Source of the DNA: CAMDPA01 sp965223035 | GTDB taxonomy: Bacteria > Pseudomonadota > Alphaproteobacteria > Rhizobiales > Hyphomicrobiaceae | Direction of reading: 5' to 3' | DNA length: 64,000 nt | Assembly: GCA_965223035.1 (NCBI GenBank) | Contig: OZ244980.1 | Location: 806,001-870,000 of the forward strand | Shown: piece after piece, positions 1 through 8,482 of the stretch | Layout: every line of letters begins with the position of its first letter | How positions within the stretch are numbered: the first letter of the stretch is position 1 | Program-made: the position numbers and the translations under genes | Notes under the pieces: model-generated | The model's database searches: none | What the model was told of the DNA's origin: nothing | Seen by the model: only the letters and a program-made list of their open reading frames with translations

Positions 1-1560
1 ATCCAAATCAGCTTTCTTCCCTACCATGACATCCAGATTACTTGGATTCACCGGATTTGCCTGGTCATCGACATCGCAATGCTGGTCTTGATCGGCATTT
101 TCTTGTTGCGAGCGGAGACCTCATTCTTCTCCGCCTTGTGGCGGACCACCGTCTCAAACCCGATCTCTTTCCTGGTGACCTTCGTGGTGTTGGCGGTGGT
201 CGCCTTCTTCTCATTTTTTGTGGCGACGATCCCCGGTGAGATGCTCGATCGCGTGGCGCACGCGTTGAACCGGCAGATCAACATAGGGGCCGTCAGCGGT
301 CAGGATCAACGCGCAAACTCCGGCTTTATTCCCCTGCCGTTCCTGGCCAGCACGGCAGACGGGGCCCTGCTCGGTCGGTTCCATCGCAATTTGATGGTGC
401 GCGACGCGCTGGATTTGCTCGACAAGACGACAATCACCGATGACAAGACCTCGGTTAGCCTGCGTGGTCGTGATTTGCGATTTGCCCGGCTGGATCGATC
501 CGATCTGAGCCGAGCGGACCTGACCGGCGCCAACCTGGACGGTGCGAGTTTGGTTGGGACCATCCTCAATGGCGCGAAACTTCAGTGCGTCGAGTTTGGC
601 AAATTGATCTTGCATGGCAGACAGCACGCGCGTTGCGCCAGAGCCAACCACGCCGACCTGACGGCGGCGCAACTCGTCGGCGCCAAAATGGCTGGCATTG
701 AATTGGTCCAGTCCAAGCTCAAAGAAGCCAAGATGATGGGCGCCGATTTAAGCTCTGCCCGCGCGATCGGTGCGGATTTTTCAGCGTCCAATCTGAGCCG
801 GTCCAACCTCACCGACATCGAACTGCAGGCGGCCAACCTCGACGGTGCCTTCATGGAGGGTGCCAATCTGCGCGGTGCCCTATTGCATGGGGCGGACCTC
901 TCCAGCGCGGTGATGACAGCGGCGATCGTAGCCCATGCCCAGCTTTACGGTGCGAAGTTGCAGCACGCCGAGCTGGATGCCGCGGATCTGAAGTATGCCC
1001 AGCTGCAGCAGGCCGACATGAAACAGGCCGACGTCCGCGCCGCCGATTTGCGGTGGGCCAACGTGTGGCAAACCGTGCCACCTCGGCGCGAAAGCCTGGT
1101 TCTTGTGGACATGGCTTCGCTGCAACTGACGCCGCCCACGGCCGAGCAGACAAAAACCATTCAGGCCGCGCTGGACCACATGAGCGCAGGCAAGGACCGA
1201 CAACGCGTTTCTGAGCGGGTCTCACCCCTCTTCCAATCGAGCGAGAGCGCCAAATGGCAGGCCGATCCCGAGCGCCAGGTCTGGCAATCGTACCTGATCA
1301 TCGCGCAGTCTGCAGAACTCGAGATGTATGGACACGATCTCACCCAGCATCTGACCAAGCTGATGTGTAAGGCGCAATATGGTGACGGGTCGGTGGCCAC
1401 CGGTGTGGCCCGTCGCGCGCTGGGCGATCAGTTCCGCGGCGATCTGTCGGCGATCGCGCAAATCTTGCGCGATAAGGCGACTTGCCCACCAGGCCAACGG
1501 GTGCCAGCGGAGTTGTTGCAACAGCTTGCCGTCGCCATTGATCTGTCGCCAACACCGTGA
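1..1560 (+). CDS. Pentapeptide-repeat membrane protein (5' end outside window)
   Basis: The frame is open from the first base of the window, so the gene starts upstream; the first internal ATG is at 79. Two hydrophobic segments are visible, one around the ATG at 79 and one about codons 50-75 of the visible frame, so the N-terminal part sits in the membrane. From about base 460 to 1060 the protein is a run of A(D/N)LxxA pentapeptides, the signature of the right-handed quadrilateral beta-helix fold. The last 150 residues are helical and repeat-free. Pentapeptide proteins have varied roles and nothing here specifies one. A second, shorter relative lies at 35967-36587. Confidence 0.85.
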   Translation: MQISFLPYHDIQITWIHRICLVIDIAMLVLIGIFLLRAETSFFSALWRTTVSNPISFLVTFVVLAVVAFFSFFVATIPGEMLDRVAHALNRQINIGAVSGQDQRANSGFIPLPFLASTADGALLGRFHRNLMVRDALDLLDKTTITDDKTSVSLRGRDLRFARLDRSDLSRADLTGANLDGASLVGTILNGAKLQCVEFGKLILHGRQHARCARANHADLTAAQLVGAKMAGIELVQSKLKEAKMMGADLSSARAIGADFSASNLSRSNLTDIELQAANLDGAFMEGANLRGALLHGADLSSAVMTAAIVAHAQLYGAKLQHAELDAADLKYAQLQQADMKQADVRAADLRWANVWQTVPPRRESLVLVDMASLQLTPPTAEQTKTIQAALDHMSAGKDRQRVSERVSPLFQSSESAKWQADPERQVWQSYLIIAQSAELEMYGHDLTQHLTKLMCKAQYGDGSVATGVARRALGDQFRGDLSAIAQILRDKATCPPGQRVPAELLQQLAVAIDLSPTP

Positions 1561-1593
1561 TCTTGGCGGGGATCGACACGCAATGGAGGGGCC

Positions 1594-1881
1594 ATGCCGG
1601 CTTATGTGGTTGCGGACATTGAGGTCAAGGACGCCGCAGGTTACGACGCCTATAAGCGCGGTGTGGCGGCGACAGTGGAGCAGTACGGCGGCCGCTTTTT
1701 GGTGAGGGGCGGGGAAGCGACGCCGCTGGAAGGCGATTGGGCTCCGTCGCGGCTGGTGATCATCGAGTTTCCGACCATGGAGGCGTTGCGTGGCTGGTAT
1801 CGCTCGCCCGCGTATGCGCCGCTGCTCAAGCTCCGGATGGCGGCCTCCGACGGTCGGTTGATCGCTGTCGAGGGGCTGTGA
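1594..1881 (+). CDS. DUF1330 family protein
   Basis: A 95-residue protein that matches the DUF1330 ferredoxin-like fold from end to end: the opening YVVADIEVKD, the central YGGRFLVRGG and the LVIIEFP strand are the family landmarks. Function is unknown; members are small dimeric alpha/beta-barrel proteins. The ATG lies 33 bases after the preceding stop, preceded by GGAGGGGCC, a strong ribosome binding site, so it may be cotranscribed with the pentapeptide gene. Confidence 0.85.
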   Translation: MPAYVVADIEVKDAAGYDAYKRGVAATVEQYGGRFLVRGGEATPLEGDWAPSRLVIIEFPTMEALRGWYRSPAYAPLLKLRMAASDGRLIAVEGL

Positions 1882-2055
1882 CCTCGGCTGCATGGTGTGG
1901 CTGCCGTCGCCTCCTCGGGCCACGATGGTTGGCTGATAGAGCCGTGCCTCACCGGGCTCACCGTTGACCGAGTCGGGCCGGCGTCGGCGGTGTTGGATTT
2001 GACCCGGCCGATTGCCGCACCGCTGATTGCGACGGGTCGCGTTAACATCGGTCGA

Positions 2056-2086
2056 TTGACACGGCACGGACCACGTGCCATATGAG
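2056..2086 (+). promoter_or_regulatory. Predicted sigma-70 promoter upstream of ssb
   Basis: TTGACA at 2056-2061 is a perfect -35 box; TATGAG at 2081-2086, 19 bases later, is a plausible -10. It points toward ssb and its downstream edge touches the LexA-type box. The ssb start is about 410 bases further on, so the leader would be unusually long. Confidence 0.45.
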
Positions 2087-2100
2087 AACAAATTTAGAAC
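2086..2100 (+). promoter_or_regulatory. LexA (SOS) box, alphaproteobacterial type
   Basis: The sequence GAAC-AAATTTA-GAAC is a perfect direct repeat with a seven-base spacer, identical in form to the alphaproteobacterial LexA operator (GTTC-N7-GTTC on the other strand). It overlaps the end of the predicted -10 box. In this class ssb is a known LexA target, and ssb is the next gene downstream. Confidence 0.65.
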
Positions 2101-2183
2101 ATTATGTTGCTTTAGGCCCTGCCATGGCGGTCGCGGGCGCGTGGAGCCAGAGCTGCTTGGCACCAGGTCATGTCGGTCTTGGG

Positions 2184-2292
2184 CGGCATGGCCATGCCGG
2201 CCCGCGCCCCCAATCCAGCGACCCACGACATCGGGCCGGGCGGCCGGGTCGGGGAGCGGGAAGGTTCAAGCGAACACTGGAACGCGCTAAAA
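2184..2292. repeat. P2-type GC-rich palindromic repeat (diverged)
   Basis: Contains the GCCGGCCCGCGCCCCC left arm, the GGGTCGGGGAGCGGGAAGG right arm, and the tail ending in CACTGGAACGCGCTAA that recurs at other P2 copies. It lies between the LexA box and ssb. The rest of the 1882-2498 gap shows no gene. Confidence 0.5.
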
Positions 2293-2498
2293 TGGTGGAG
2301 AACGGCAACTCGAGCCGGTTTATCGTGCGCCGCCAAGCTAGGCTGATGCAACCTGAGTCGAATCCATGACGGCCGCGGCGGTAGGGTGCGGAGATCCAAC
2401 CGCGGTCGCGCGGGGCGAGGCGGCGTTCGACGGTGCGTTGTCTTCGTGCGGGTCGGGACCGGCGGCGGTACCGTTTGAGCGAAGAGGAGCAAGGCAGT

Positions 2499-3002
2499 AT
2501 GGCTGGTTCTGTCAATAAGGTGATCTTGGTGGGCAACCTTGGAAGGGACCCGGAGATCAGGCGGACCCAAGATGGGCGACCGATCGCCAACCTCAACATC
2601 GCGACCAGCGAGAGTTGGCGTGATCGCAACACGGGCGAGCGGCGCGAGAAAACCGAGTGGCACCGCGTCGTGATCTTCAACGAGGGCCTCTGCAAACTGG
2701 TGGAGCAATACCTGCGCAAGGGCGCCAAGGTTTACATCGAAGGCCAGTTGCAGACCCGCAAGTGGCAAGACCAGCAGGGCCAGGATCGCTATTCGACGGA
2801 AGTGGTGCTACAGGGTTTCAATGCGAGTTTGACGATGCTCGATGGACGCGCTGGCGGCCCAAGCCTGGCTGACGACGGACAATCCGAGTATGGTGGCTCC
2901 TCCTCCGGCGCCCCCGGCAATTATGGAGGGGAGCCCACGCGCGGACCGGCCGGCGGCGGCAAGGGCGTCGATCAGCCGTTGGACGATGAAATCCCGTTTT
3001 GA
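2499..3002 (+). CDS. ssb: Single-stranded DNA-binding protein
   Basis: A 167-residue SSB. Residues 1-110 form the OB fold (opening MAGSVNKVILVGNLGRDPE, then TEWHRVV and KGAKVYIEGQL, all family landmarks). A Gly/Pro-rich disordered linker follows and the last residues are DDEIPF, the acidic tip that docks partner repair and replication proteins. The ATG at 2499 is chosen because it starts the conserved N-terminus and has AGGAG 10 bases upstream; an in-frame upstream codon at 2433 has no such support. A SOS-type promoter and LexA box lie about 400 bases upstream. Confidence 0.97.
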   Translation: MAGSVNKVILVGNLGRDPEIRRTQDGRPIANLNIATSESWRDRNTGERREKTEWHRVVIFNEGLCKLVEQYLRKGAKVYIEGQLQTRKWQDQQGQDRYSTEVVLQGFNASLTMLDGRAGGPSLADDGQSEYGGSSSGAPGNYGGEPTRGPAGGGKGVDQPLDDEIPF

Positions 3003-3285
3003 GCCTCGGTCGTCCAGGGTGTCACCGAGCTGAGGCGCTCCCGGCTCCCGGAATGCAGCACGATGGCTGCCCGCGTTGGCGCCCGGGCCAAGCCTACGCC
3101 TCAGGTCAGGCTATGATGGGCGCGGATGGCGCGCGCCTGCGCGGGGAGGGTCGATCATACCCGCCTGTGGCGGATCGGCCGTGCCAGCCCGCTTTGAAAC
3201 ACTTTAGCTTGCGCGTCCGAATTCACCACTTCTGATTGTGAATTGGATCATTGTCCCTTAAATTGGAACCGCAACGCCGGTTGCC

Positions 3286-3349
3286 CTAGATCATCGCGCC
3301 TTAAATCGGAACCGGCTTTGCGGTTCCGATTAAAGGCAGGTTGCTCTAG
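3286..3349 (-). repeat. R1 repeat, short chimeric copy 1
   Basis: A 64-bp copy bounded by CTAG at both ends. It joins the module B terminus (GATCATCGCGCCTTAAATCGG) to the module A terminus (TTAAAGGCAGGTTGCTCTAG). A further half-arm (CCTTAAATTGGAACCG) lies just before it at 3256. No gene is visible elsewhere in 3003-3506. Confidence 0.85.
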
Positions 3350-3506
3350 CATGCCCCAGCGCACCATTTGACCAGCAGAGTTGTTGGTGCAATCTGCTAA
3401 GGGTGCATATCTGCCGACCGTAATTGGAAGATCTCGGTAGCTTGTCCAGCCCGTGTTCTCTCGATAGTTTGGCCAAAAAATAAGGACGCTATCGGAGAGG
3501 AATCGC

Positions 3507-3686
3507 ATGTGGATCATTGTGCGCACGCGCAAACAGAAGAACAGCTTTCTGACCAGTACTGGCGAATGGTCGCCAGACCGCAAACAGGCCGAGACCTTCG
3601 ATCACTTTGATTTTGCTGTAAATTGTCGCGATCAAATGGTGATTCCACGCGAGCGGCGCGGAGTGGGTATCGTTAAGGTTGAATAG
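3507..3686 (+). CDS. Small hypothetical protein (59 aa)
   Basis: A 59-codon ORF starting ATG TGG ATC ATT, preceded by GGAGAGGAA with about six bases of spacing, and ending in TAG. The product opens MWIIVRTRKQKN and is basic and soluble with no membrane segment. No family is recognised. Support comes from the ribosome binding site, an intact frame and its position in an otherwise gene-free stretch; it could still be chance. Confidence 0.45.
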   Translation: MWIIVRTRKQKNSFLTSTGEWSPDRKQAETFDHFDFAVNCRDQMVIPRERRGVGIVKVE

Positions 3687-4192
3687 CGTCCAGACCTTGC
3701 AGTACCAAGCCTTGTAGTAGCTATGAATTAAACAGCCGCTCAGAACGGGCCGCGCTCGTTTGAGGACGGCGTCACCAACGCTGCCGATGATACGGATGCC
3801 GTCGACACGGCCACACCAGTTGGCGCGGAGCGGCGGCGCCGGGTCGAGCGCTCATTCTGCAACACCGCATGCTGCGGCACGACGGCATCTTCGGCTGATC
3901 GGTAAGCCGGCACTTGTTGAGGACCCTGTCGTTCCAGCTGACGACGGTCCGTGCGCAGGTCTGGGCGCTGCTGCGCGGAAACGAGTCGCGGCGTTCGTCC
4001 GTGGTGGCGAACGGCAGCACCTTACCGGTGTCATGGGCCATCGCTGAGAGTGCCCGCCGCAGGCAGCACCGCCTCACCGGCTTGACGACGCAGCCGCTGC
4101 ATTGCCAATCGCGTTCGCGCCGCCCTGGGTCGGCGCTGCGCCATTGACGATCAAACTGTACCCGACACCGCAGCGTCGGGCCGGCGCTCGAC
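3687..4192. other. Intergenic stretch with no recognisable gene
   Basis: Several short frames exist on both strands but none has a recognisable domain or a ribosome binding site. A leftward frame ending near 3772 contains GKVLPFATTDERRD, which looks protein-like but decays quickly, so an eroded gene remnant is possible. Confidence 0.3.
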
Positions 4193-4331
4193 CTAGAGCA
4201 ACCTGCCTTTAATCGAAATCGGAACGATCCCGATTAAAGGCAGAAAGTTGCTCTCCACTTTAACAGCGATCATCTTTGCGCCTTAGATGGGAACCGGCTT
4301 TGCGGTTCCGATTTAAGGCGCGATGATCTAG
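4193..4331 (+). repeat. R1 repeat, full-length copy 2
   Basis: A 139-bp copy from CTAG to CTAG. Module A is a hairpin with arms AGAGCAACCTGCCTTTAATCG and CGATTAAAGGCAGAAAGTTGCTCT. Module B has arms GATCATCTTTGCGCC and GGCGCGATGATC around GGAACCGGCTTTGCGGTTCC. A CACTTTAACAGC linker joins them. A short P2 end (TTCCGCCTAAGGCGGAAATG) follows at about 4361. Confidence 0.9.
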
Positions 4332-4603
4332 ACGTTTCCGTGTGGGCTGGCACGGCAATTCCGCCTAAGGCGGAAATGCTCTAAGGTCAGCTCAAGCGGT
4401 GGGGTCGGCGGTGACGTCATGCCGCTGACCATCGATGCTGGCCAGCGTCACCCGCCCAAGTTGGAAAGTTGATCGATCGTCGAGGTTGGCGGATGTGCGG
4501 CGGGTTCCGTCACCGTTGAGCAGCTCGTCGGGCGCGCACGGCTGTCGCAGGACAGTGCCGACTGCAAGGGCAGCATCACATACTCCAATTCGAGGACTGC
4601 GTC

Positions 4604-4945
4604 ATGAGCGACACGCACACCTTTCATGCCCACGTCTATTTCGATGCCGACACCATCGAACAGGCGCGTCAACTGTGCATGGATTGCCGCGATAAATTCG
4701 GAATTGCGATGGGGCGCGTGCATGAGCGACCGGTCGGGCCGCACCCAGATTGGAGCTGCCAGCTGACGATCGAGGCGCCGCAGCTGGGCGACGTGTTGTT
4801 CTGGCTGGCCGTCAATCGAAAAGGTCTGGTGATCTTCACCCATCCCAATACCGGCAAAGCGCTGCAGGATCATCGCGATCACGCGATTTGGATGGGAGCG
4901 ATTCGACCCTTGAAGCTCGACCAATTCGAGCCAGACGAGGCATGA
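4604..4945 (+). CDS. DOPA 4,5-dioxygenase family protein
   Basis: A 113-residue protein with the landmarks of the DOPA-dioxygenase family: FHAHVYFDADT at the start, GPHPDWSCQL in the middle, and FTHPNTGKALQDHRDHAIWMG near the end. These supply the conserved histidines expected to bind Fe(II). Characterised plant and fungal members cleave DOPA extradiol-wise; bacterial homologues are mostly uncharacterised, so the substrate is open. The ATG has GAGG eight bases upstream. The gene stands alone between two R1 repeats. Confidence 0.85.
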   Translation: MSDTHTFHAHVYFDADTIEQARQLCMDCRDKFGIAMGRVHERPVGPHPDWSCQLTIEAPQLGDVLFWLAVNRKGLVIFTHPNTGKALQDHRDHAIWMGAIRPLKLDQFEPDEA

Positions 4946-5054
4946 GACATCGCCCACTGTCGGGTGCCGCGCCGAACGCGCCTGCCGTGTCATGCGGCCC
5001 AGTGCTCGGCGGTGAAAGACGGCAGACCTGCGTGTGCCGGATCTGTGATCGGGG

Positions 5055-5102
5055 GCGATCACCGCCCATGATCGCCGCCCATGATCGCCGCCCATGATCG
5101 CC
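5055..5102. repeat. 13-bp tandem repeat, about 3.7 units
   Basis: Unit ATGATCGCCGCCC is repeated exactly at 5068-5080 and 5081-5093, with a partial unit after and a degenerate unit before. It is intergenic. Confidence 0.85.
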
Positions 5103-5172
5103 AGCAGCGGTCGAGCTGCGCTTGCACCTGAGCTCCACGGCGTCCTGATCGGCCCGTCGTTCGCAGAAGCGA

Positions 5173-5310
5173 TAGAGCAACCCGCTTTTCATCGGGCTTG
5201 AAACGGTCCCGATGAAAAGCAGAAAGGTTCTCACCACTTTGCGACCCATCATCTTCGTGCCTTAAATGGTGACCGGCGTTGCAGTTCCCATTTGAGGCAC
5301 GATGATCTAG
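5173..5310 (+). repeat. R1 repeat, full-length diverged copy 3
   Basis: It has both modules but with compensated changes: the module A arms read CGCTTTTCATCGGG and CCCGATGAAAAGC instead of the usual CCTTTAATCGG pair, so pairing is kept although the bases differ. It ends GATGATCTAG. The paired changes point to selection or conversion for the hairpin. Confidence 0.8.
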
Positions 5311-5318
5311 CGTTAGAC

Positions 5319-5402
5319 CCTGCCCGCTTCAGGCGGATCGGCCTTGCCGGCCCGCCCCCCAGCCTTCCACCCACTGGCACGAGGCAGCAGGGCCGGGTCG
5401 TG
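5319..5402. repeat. P2-type GC-rich repeat (partial)
   Basis: Carries CCCGCTTCAGGCGGATCGGC, then GCCGGCCCGCCCCCCAG and the central TGGCACGAGG found at other P2 copies. It directly follows R1 copy 3. No gene is visible in 4946-5466. Confidence 0.5.
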
Positions 5403-5466
5403 GAGCAGAATGGATCCGGCCCCACTGAACGAGTTTGCAAGTGTGTCCGCTGGCCGTGCGCAGGCG

Positions 5467-6495
5467 TTAGCGGCGCCGCCGGCGGCTGCGATTGGCCGAC
5501 ACGCGCTTGCGCGAGGCCTTCTTTTTGACCCTGCGCTTCCAGCGCGGGTTACCACAAACGTGGGTGCGGGTCTTGCGCGAGAGGTCGGTTGCCGGCACCA
5601 GGGCGACCGGGCTCATCGACAACGCCGCCAACTTCGGCGCCTGAAACAATTCCTTCCACGCAAAAACCTCGAAGCCATGCTCGATCAGGGCTGTGGCTCG
5701 GCGTGTGCGGATGGCACCACTGAGTTCGCCCAGCACGACGGCGATGATCTTTCGGCCCTCTCGGGTTGCGGAGACGATAATATTGTAGCCGGAGCCGCAC
5801 GTGAAGCCGGTTTTGAGACCGTCCGCTCCCGGCAGGGATTTGAGGATCGCATTGTGCGAATAGAAGGTGCCGCGGTGAATCCTAAACGACGGTGCTGAGA
5901 AGATCTCGGCCTGCTCGGGAAAGTCCTTGAGGATCGCGGTCGCCAATAGGCCCATGTCGCGGGCGGTGGTCACCTGCTTGGGATTGGGCAGTCCGTGCGG
6001 GTTCTCAAAATGGGTCCGAGTCATGCCCAGGCGCTGGGCCTTCCGGTTCATCAGCTCGGCAAAACCGCGTTCGGTGCCGCCAATGAACTCAGCCAGCGCC
6101 ATCGCAAAATCGTTGGCCGATCGCGCGATCAGACCGCGAACGGCCTGGTCGACGTTGAGCCGAATGCCTTTGCGCAAACCGATGCGCGTCGCCGGTTGGG
6201 CTCGTGCGTTTTTTGATAGGGGAACCTCTGAGATCCATGTCAGCTTACCGCTTTTGACGGTCTCGAACGTCAAGTAGGCGGTCATCAGCTTGGTCAGGGA
6301 AGCTGGGTACCAGATCTGGTCAGGGTCTTCAGCATAAAGAACGCGGCCGCTCTGATAGTCGAGCACCAGCGCCGGTCCAGCCTCGGCGCCATTGTCGAGA
6401 CCAGCGGCGACGACCGCGGTCACCGCCAACAGCACCGTCCGCAGCCAACCGCAGGCCCCCCACCCCATCATCATCGCATTCTGCCGCCGCTCCAA
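5467..6495 (-). CDS. D-alanyl-D-alanine carboxypeptidase (PBP5/6-type, S11)
   Basis: A 342-residue serine peptidase that trims pentapeptide side chains of peptidoglycan in the periplasm. A signal sequence occupies about residues 11-39. The three penicillin-binding motifs are present: SLTK at 66-69 (nucleophile Ser66), SAN at 126-128 and KTG at 228-230. The usual C-terminal PBP5 beta domain is missing; instead the last 35 residues are very basic (RWKRRVKKKASRKR then an Arg run), which could bind membrane or anionic wall polymers. The start may be any of the clustered Met codons 1, 8, 9 or 10. Confidence 0.93.
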   Translation of the reverse strand: MERRQNAMMMGWGACGWLRTVLLAVTAVVAAGLDNGAEAGPALVLDYQSGRVLYAEDPDQIWYPASLTKLMTAYLTFETVKSGKLTWISEVPLSKNARAQPATRIGLRKGIRLNVDQAVRGLIARSANDFAMALAEFIGGTERGFAELMNRKAQRLGMTRTHFENPHGLPNPKQVTTARDMGLLATAILKDFPEQAEIFSAPSFRIHRGTFYSHNAILKSLPGADGLKTGFTCGSGYNIIVSATREGRKIIAVVLGELSGAIRTRRATALIEHGFEVFAWKELFQAPKLAALSMSPVALVPATDLSRKTRTHVCGNPRWKRRVKKKASRKRVSANRSRRRRR

Positions 6496-6676
6496 ATCAC
6501 CTCATATTAAACCGTATTCAACAGGTGGACCTATGGCTTAAAAGCCACAGCTAGTGTCAAACTTCATCGCGCCATGAGGTGAGCGGCTGTTCGTTTAAGT
6601 CTATGAGAAAGCATCCCATCTGGTGCGGAATGGGGCTGGCGTCGCCATACCCTCTTGCCGGTTGATGCGCCAATGT

Positions 6677-6742
6677 CTAGAGCAGTATCCGATCGGTCGC
6701 GACCGGCTTCAGCGATCGACCGATTGGATGGACCCGCTCTAG
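6677..6742. repeat. CTAG-bounded palindrome, unlike R1 inside
   Basis: A 66-bp element running from CTAGAGC to GCTCTAG, the same ends as R1 module A, but with an unrelated inner stem (GATCGGTCG and CGACCGATT). It lies alone in the 6496-6846 gap, which holds no gene. Confidence 0.6.
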
Positions 6743-6846
6743 CGCTTTAATTCTCGTGCATCATCCGACCGATGAAACGCCAACGCTTCACCGGTCTGAT
6801 GATGCCTTGATGCTGGCGGCGACGGGTCCGAGCGAAAGACGCCCCG

Positions 6847-7140
6847 ATGGTCCCACTGCTGCAATTCATCGACTACGTCCTCGGTCTTTACATGATCGTC
6901 GTCATCGCCTGGGTCATCATGTCATGGCTGGTGGCGTTCGATGTGATCAACCTGCGCCAGACCTTCGTTCGCGCGTTGTGGGACGCGTTCGGCGCGATGA
7001 CGGAACCGTTTTTGAAGCCGATCCGACGCTTCATGCCGGATTTGCGCGGTCTTGACCTGTCCCCCGTCATCCTCCTGCTGGCCGTGATCTTTCTTCGCGA
7101 CGTGGTGATCCACGGCTGGTTGATTCCCATCTTCCGGTGA
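6847..7140 (+). CDS. YggT family membrane protein
   Basis: A 97-residue protein with two hydrophobic helices (about 8-30 and 72-95) flanking the conserved loop with EPFLKPIRRFMP and the SPVILLL motif of the YggT family. These small integral proteins are linked in other bacteria to cell-division or osmotic functions; the biochemical role is unsettled. A GAAAG stretch precedes the ATG. Confidence 0.92.
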   Translation: MVPLLQFIDYVLGLYMIVVIAWVIMSWLVAFDVINLRQTFVRALWDAFGAMTEPFLKPIRRFMPDLRGLDLSPVILLLAVIFLRDVVIHGWLIPIFR

Positions 7141-7402
7141 CACCTACCGCTCGGTCGGCGACCGCGGGGGCGACCGCGCCGGTCGTAGCGCGACAAACTG
7201 TCATGCGCACGGCCTGCCGACTGGATTCGGCGGGCCTCAAGTGCCGAAGGCGCGGCAGACTTTGAACACGTATCTGGTGCGGCGCCGGCAGCAGACCCAC
7301 AATTTTCGCCGTGCTGGTTTTTGGCGTCCCTGCAGGTGAGGAGTCTGGCTTGACGTGCGCGCGTTGCCGGGCTCTGTTGACCCGCCCCAAGAGGATGAAG
7401 CC

Positions 7403-8443
7403 ATGCAGTTCGGTCTGTTCAATAGCGCCCAATCGCTACGAGATAACAATCCGGCGAATGCGGCCCGCGGCTTTTTTGACTATGTCGAGGCCAACGTTGA
7501 GGCGGAGGCGCTCGGCTATCATGCCAGCTTCCTCGTCGAGCACCATTTCACCGGGCTGGGTCAAGTGTCCGCGTCGCTTGATCTACAATCCTGGGTCGCG
7601 GCGCGCACGACGACGTTGCGGATTGGGACCGCCGTCATCGTCTTGCCCTGGCACAACCCAGTGCTGCTGGCAGAGCAGGCCGCAACGCTGGATTTGATGT
7701 CGAAAGGTCGGCTCGATCTCGGCATCGGGAAAGGCTATCGGCATAACGAGTTCAAAGGATTCCGCATGCCGATGGAGGAGGCGGAACCGCGCTTCGATGA
7801 AGCGCGTGAGCTGATGATCAAGGCCTGGACGTCGGACCAGCGGTTCTCCCACCAGGGTCGGTTCTGGAGCTATGACGATATCATCGTCGAGCCGCAGCCC
7901 TGGCAGCGACCGCACCCACCGCTGTGGATTGCGGCCGGCAATCCGAATTCGATCGCCAAGGTAGCGCGGCTCGGATGCAACCTGCTGCTCGACCAATTCG
8001 CCGCCCCGCAATTGGTCGGCGAGCGCATCGCCCATTACCAGGCGGAGCTGGAAGCCACCGGCCACAGCTTTGACGCCACAAGGGTCGCATTGGCGCGCAA
8101 CGTGTTCATCGCTGAGAGCCAAACCGAGTTGGAGGATGCCAGACAGCGGCAGAAGAAAGCGCACGCTCATATGGTTGCGTTGTCAAAGCGTCCGGATGGC
8201 AACAATCGCTCGCATATTATGGCCTACGCCGGTGATCCTGGGGCGACGGAGGCGCACGCGCTATACGGAACGCCTGATCAGGTGGTCGAGATGTTGGACG
8301 ATCTCCATGCCGTCGGCGTGCGCTATATTCTGCTCAACGGCGGCGCGCAGATGCCGATCACGATCAGGCGCTTTGCACAGCACGTAATGCCGGCGCTCTC
8401 CAGCCGCGACGCGCCGGCGCCGGCGCTTTCAAGCCCGGCGTGA
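7403..8443 (+). CDS. LLM-class flavin-dependent oxidoreductase
   Basis: A 346-residue bacterial-luciferase-like TIM barrel that would use reduced flavin (FMN or F420 not decidable) to oxidise a small organic substrate. Landmarks are EHHF (about 51-54), the TTTLRIGTAVIVLPWHNP strand, GRLDLGIGKGY and RFWSYDDI. The ATG at 7403 starts the conserved MQFGLF strand and follows GAGGATGAAGCC; an upstream in-frame codon at 7355 is unsupported. It is convergent with a second, only distantly similar LLM enzyme at 8730-9806. Confidence 0.92.
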   Translation: MQFGLFNSAQSLRDNNPANAARGFFDYVEANVEAEALGYHASFLVEHHFTGLGQVSASLDLQSWVAARTTTLRIGTAVIVLPWHNPVLLAEQAATLDLMSKGRLDLGIGKGYRHNEFKGFRMPMEEAEPRFDEARELMIKAWTSDQRFSHQGRFWSYDDIIVEPQPWQRPHPPLWIAAGNPNSIAKVARLGCNLLLDQFAAPQLVGERIAHYQAELEATGHSFDATRVALARNVFIAESQTELEDARQRQKKAHAHMVALSKRPDGNNRSHIMAYAGDPGATEAHALYGTPDQVVEMLDDLHAVGVRYILLNGGAQMPITIRRFAQHVMPALSSRDAPAPALSSPA

Positions 8444-8482
8444 TCGTCCGAGCTATGGCGTTTCAGCCTTCGCTGATACCAT

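Noticed and set aside
3772..4077. Possible leftward gene with GKVLPFATTDERRD
   Set aside because: Only a short segment looks protein-like, with no start context and no family; kept only as a possible remnant.
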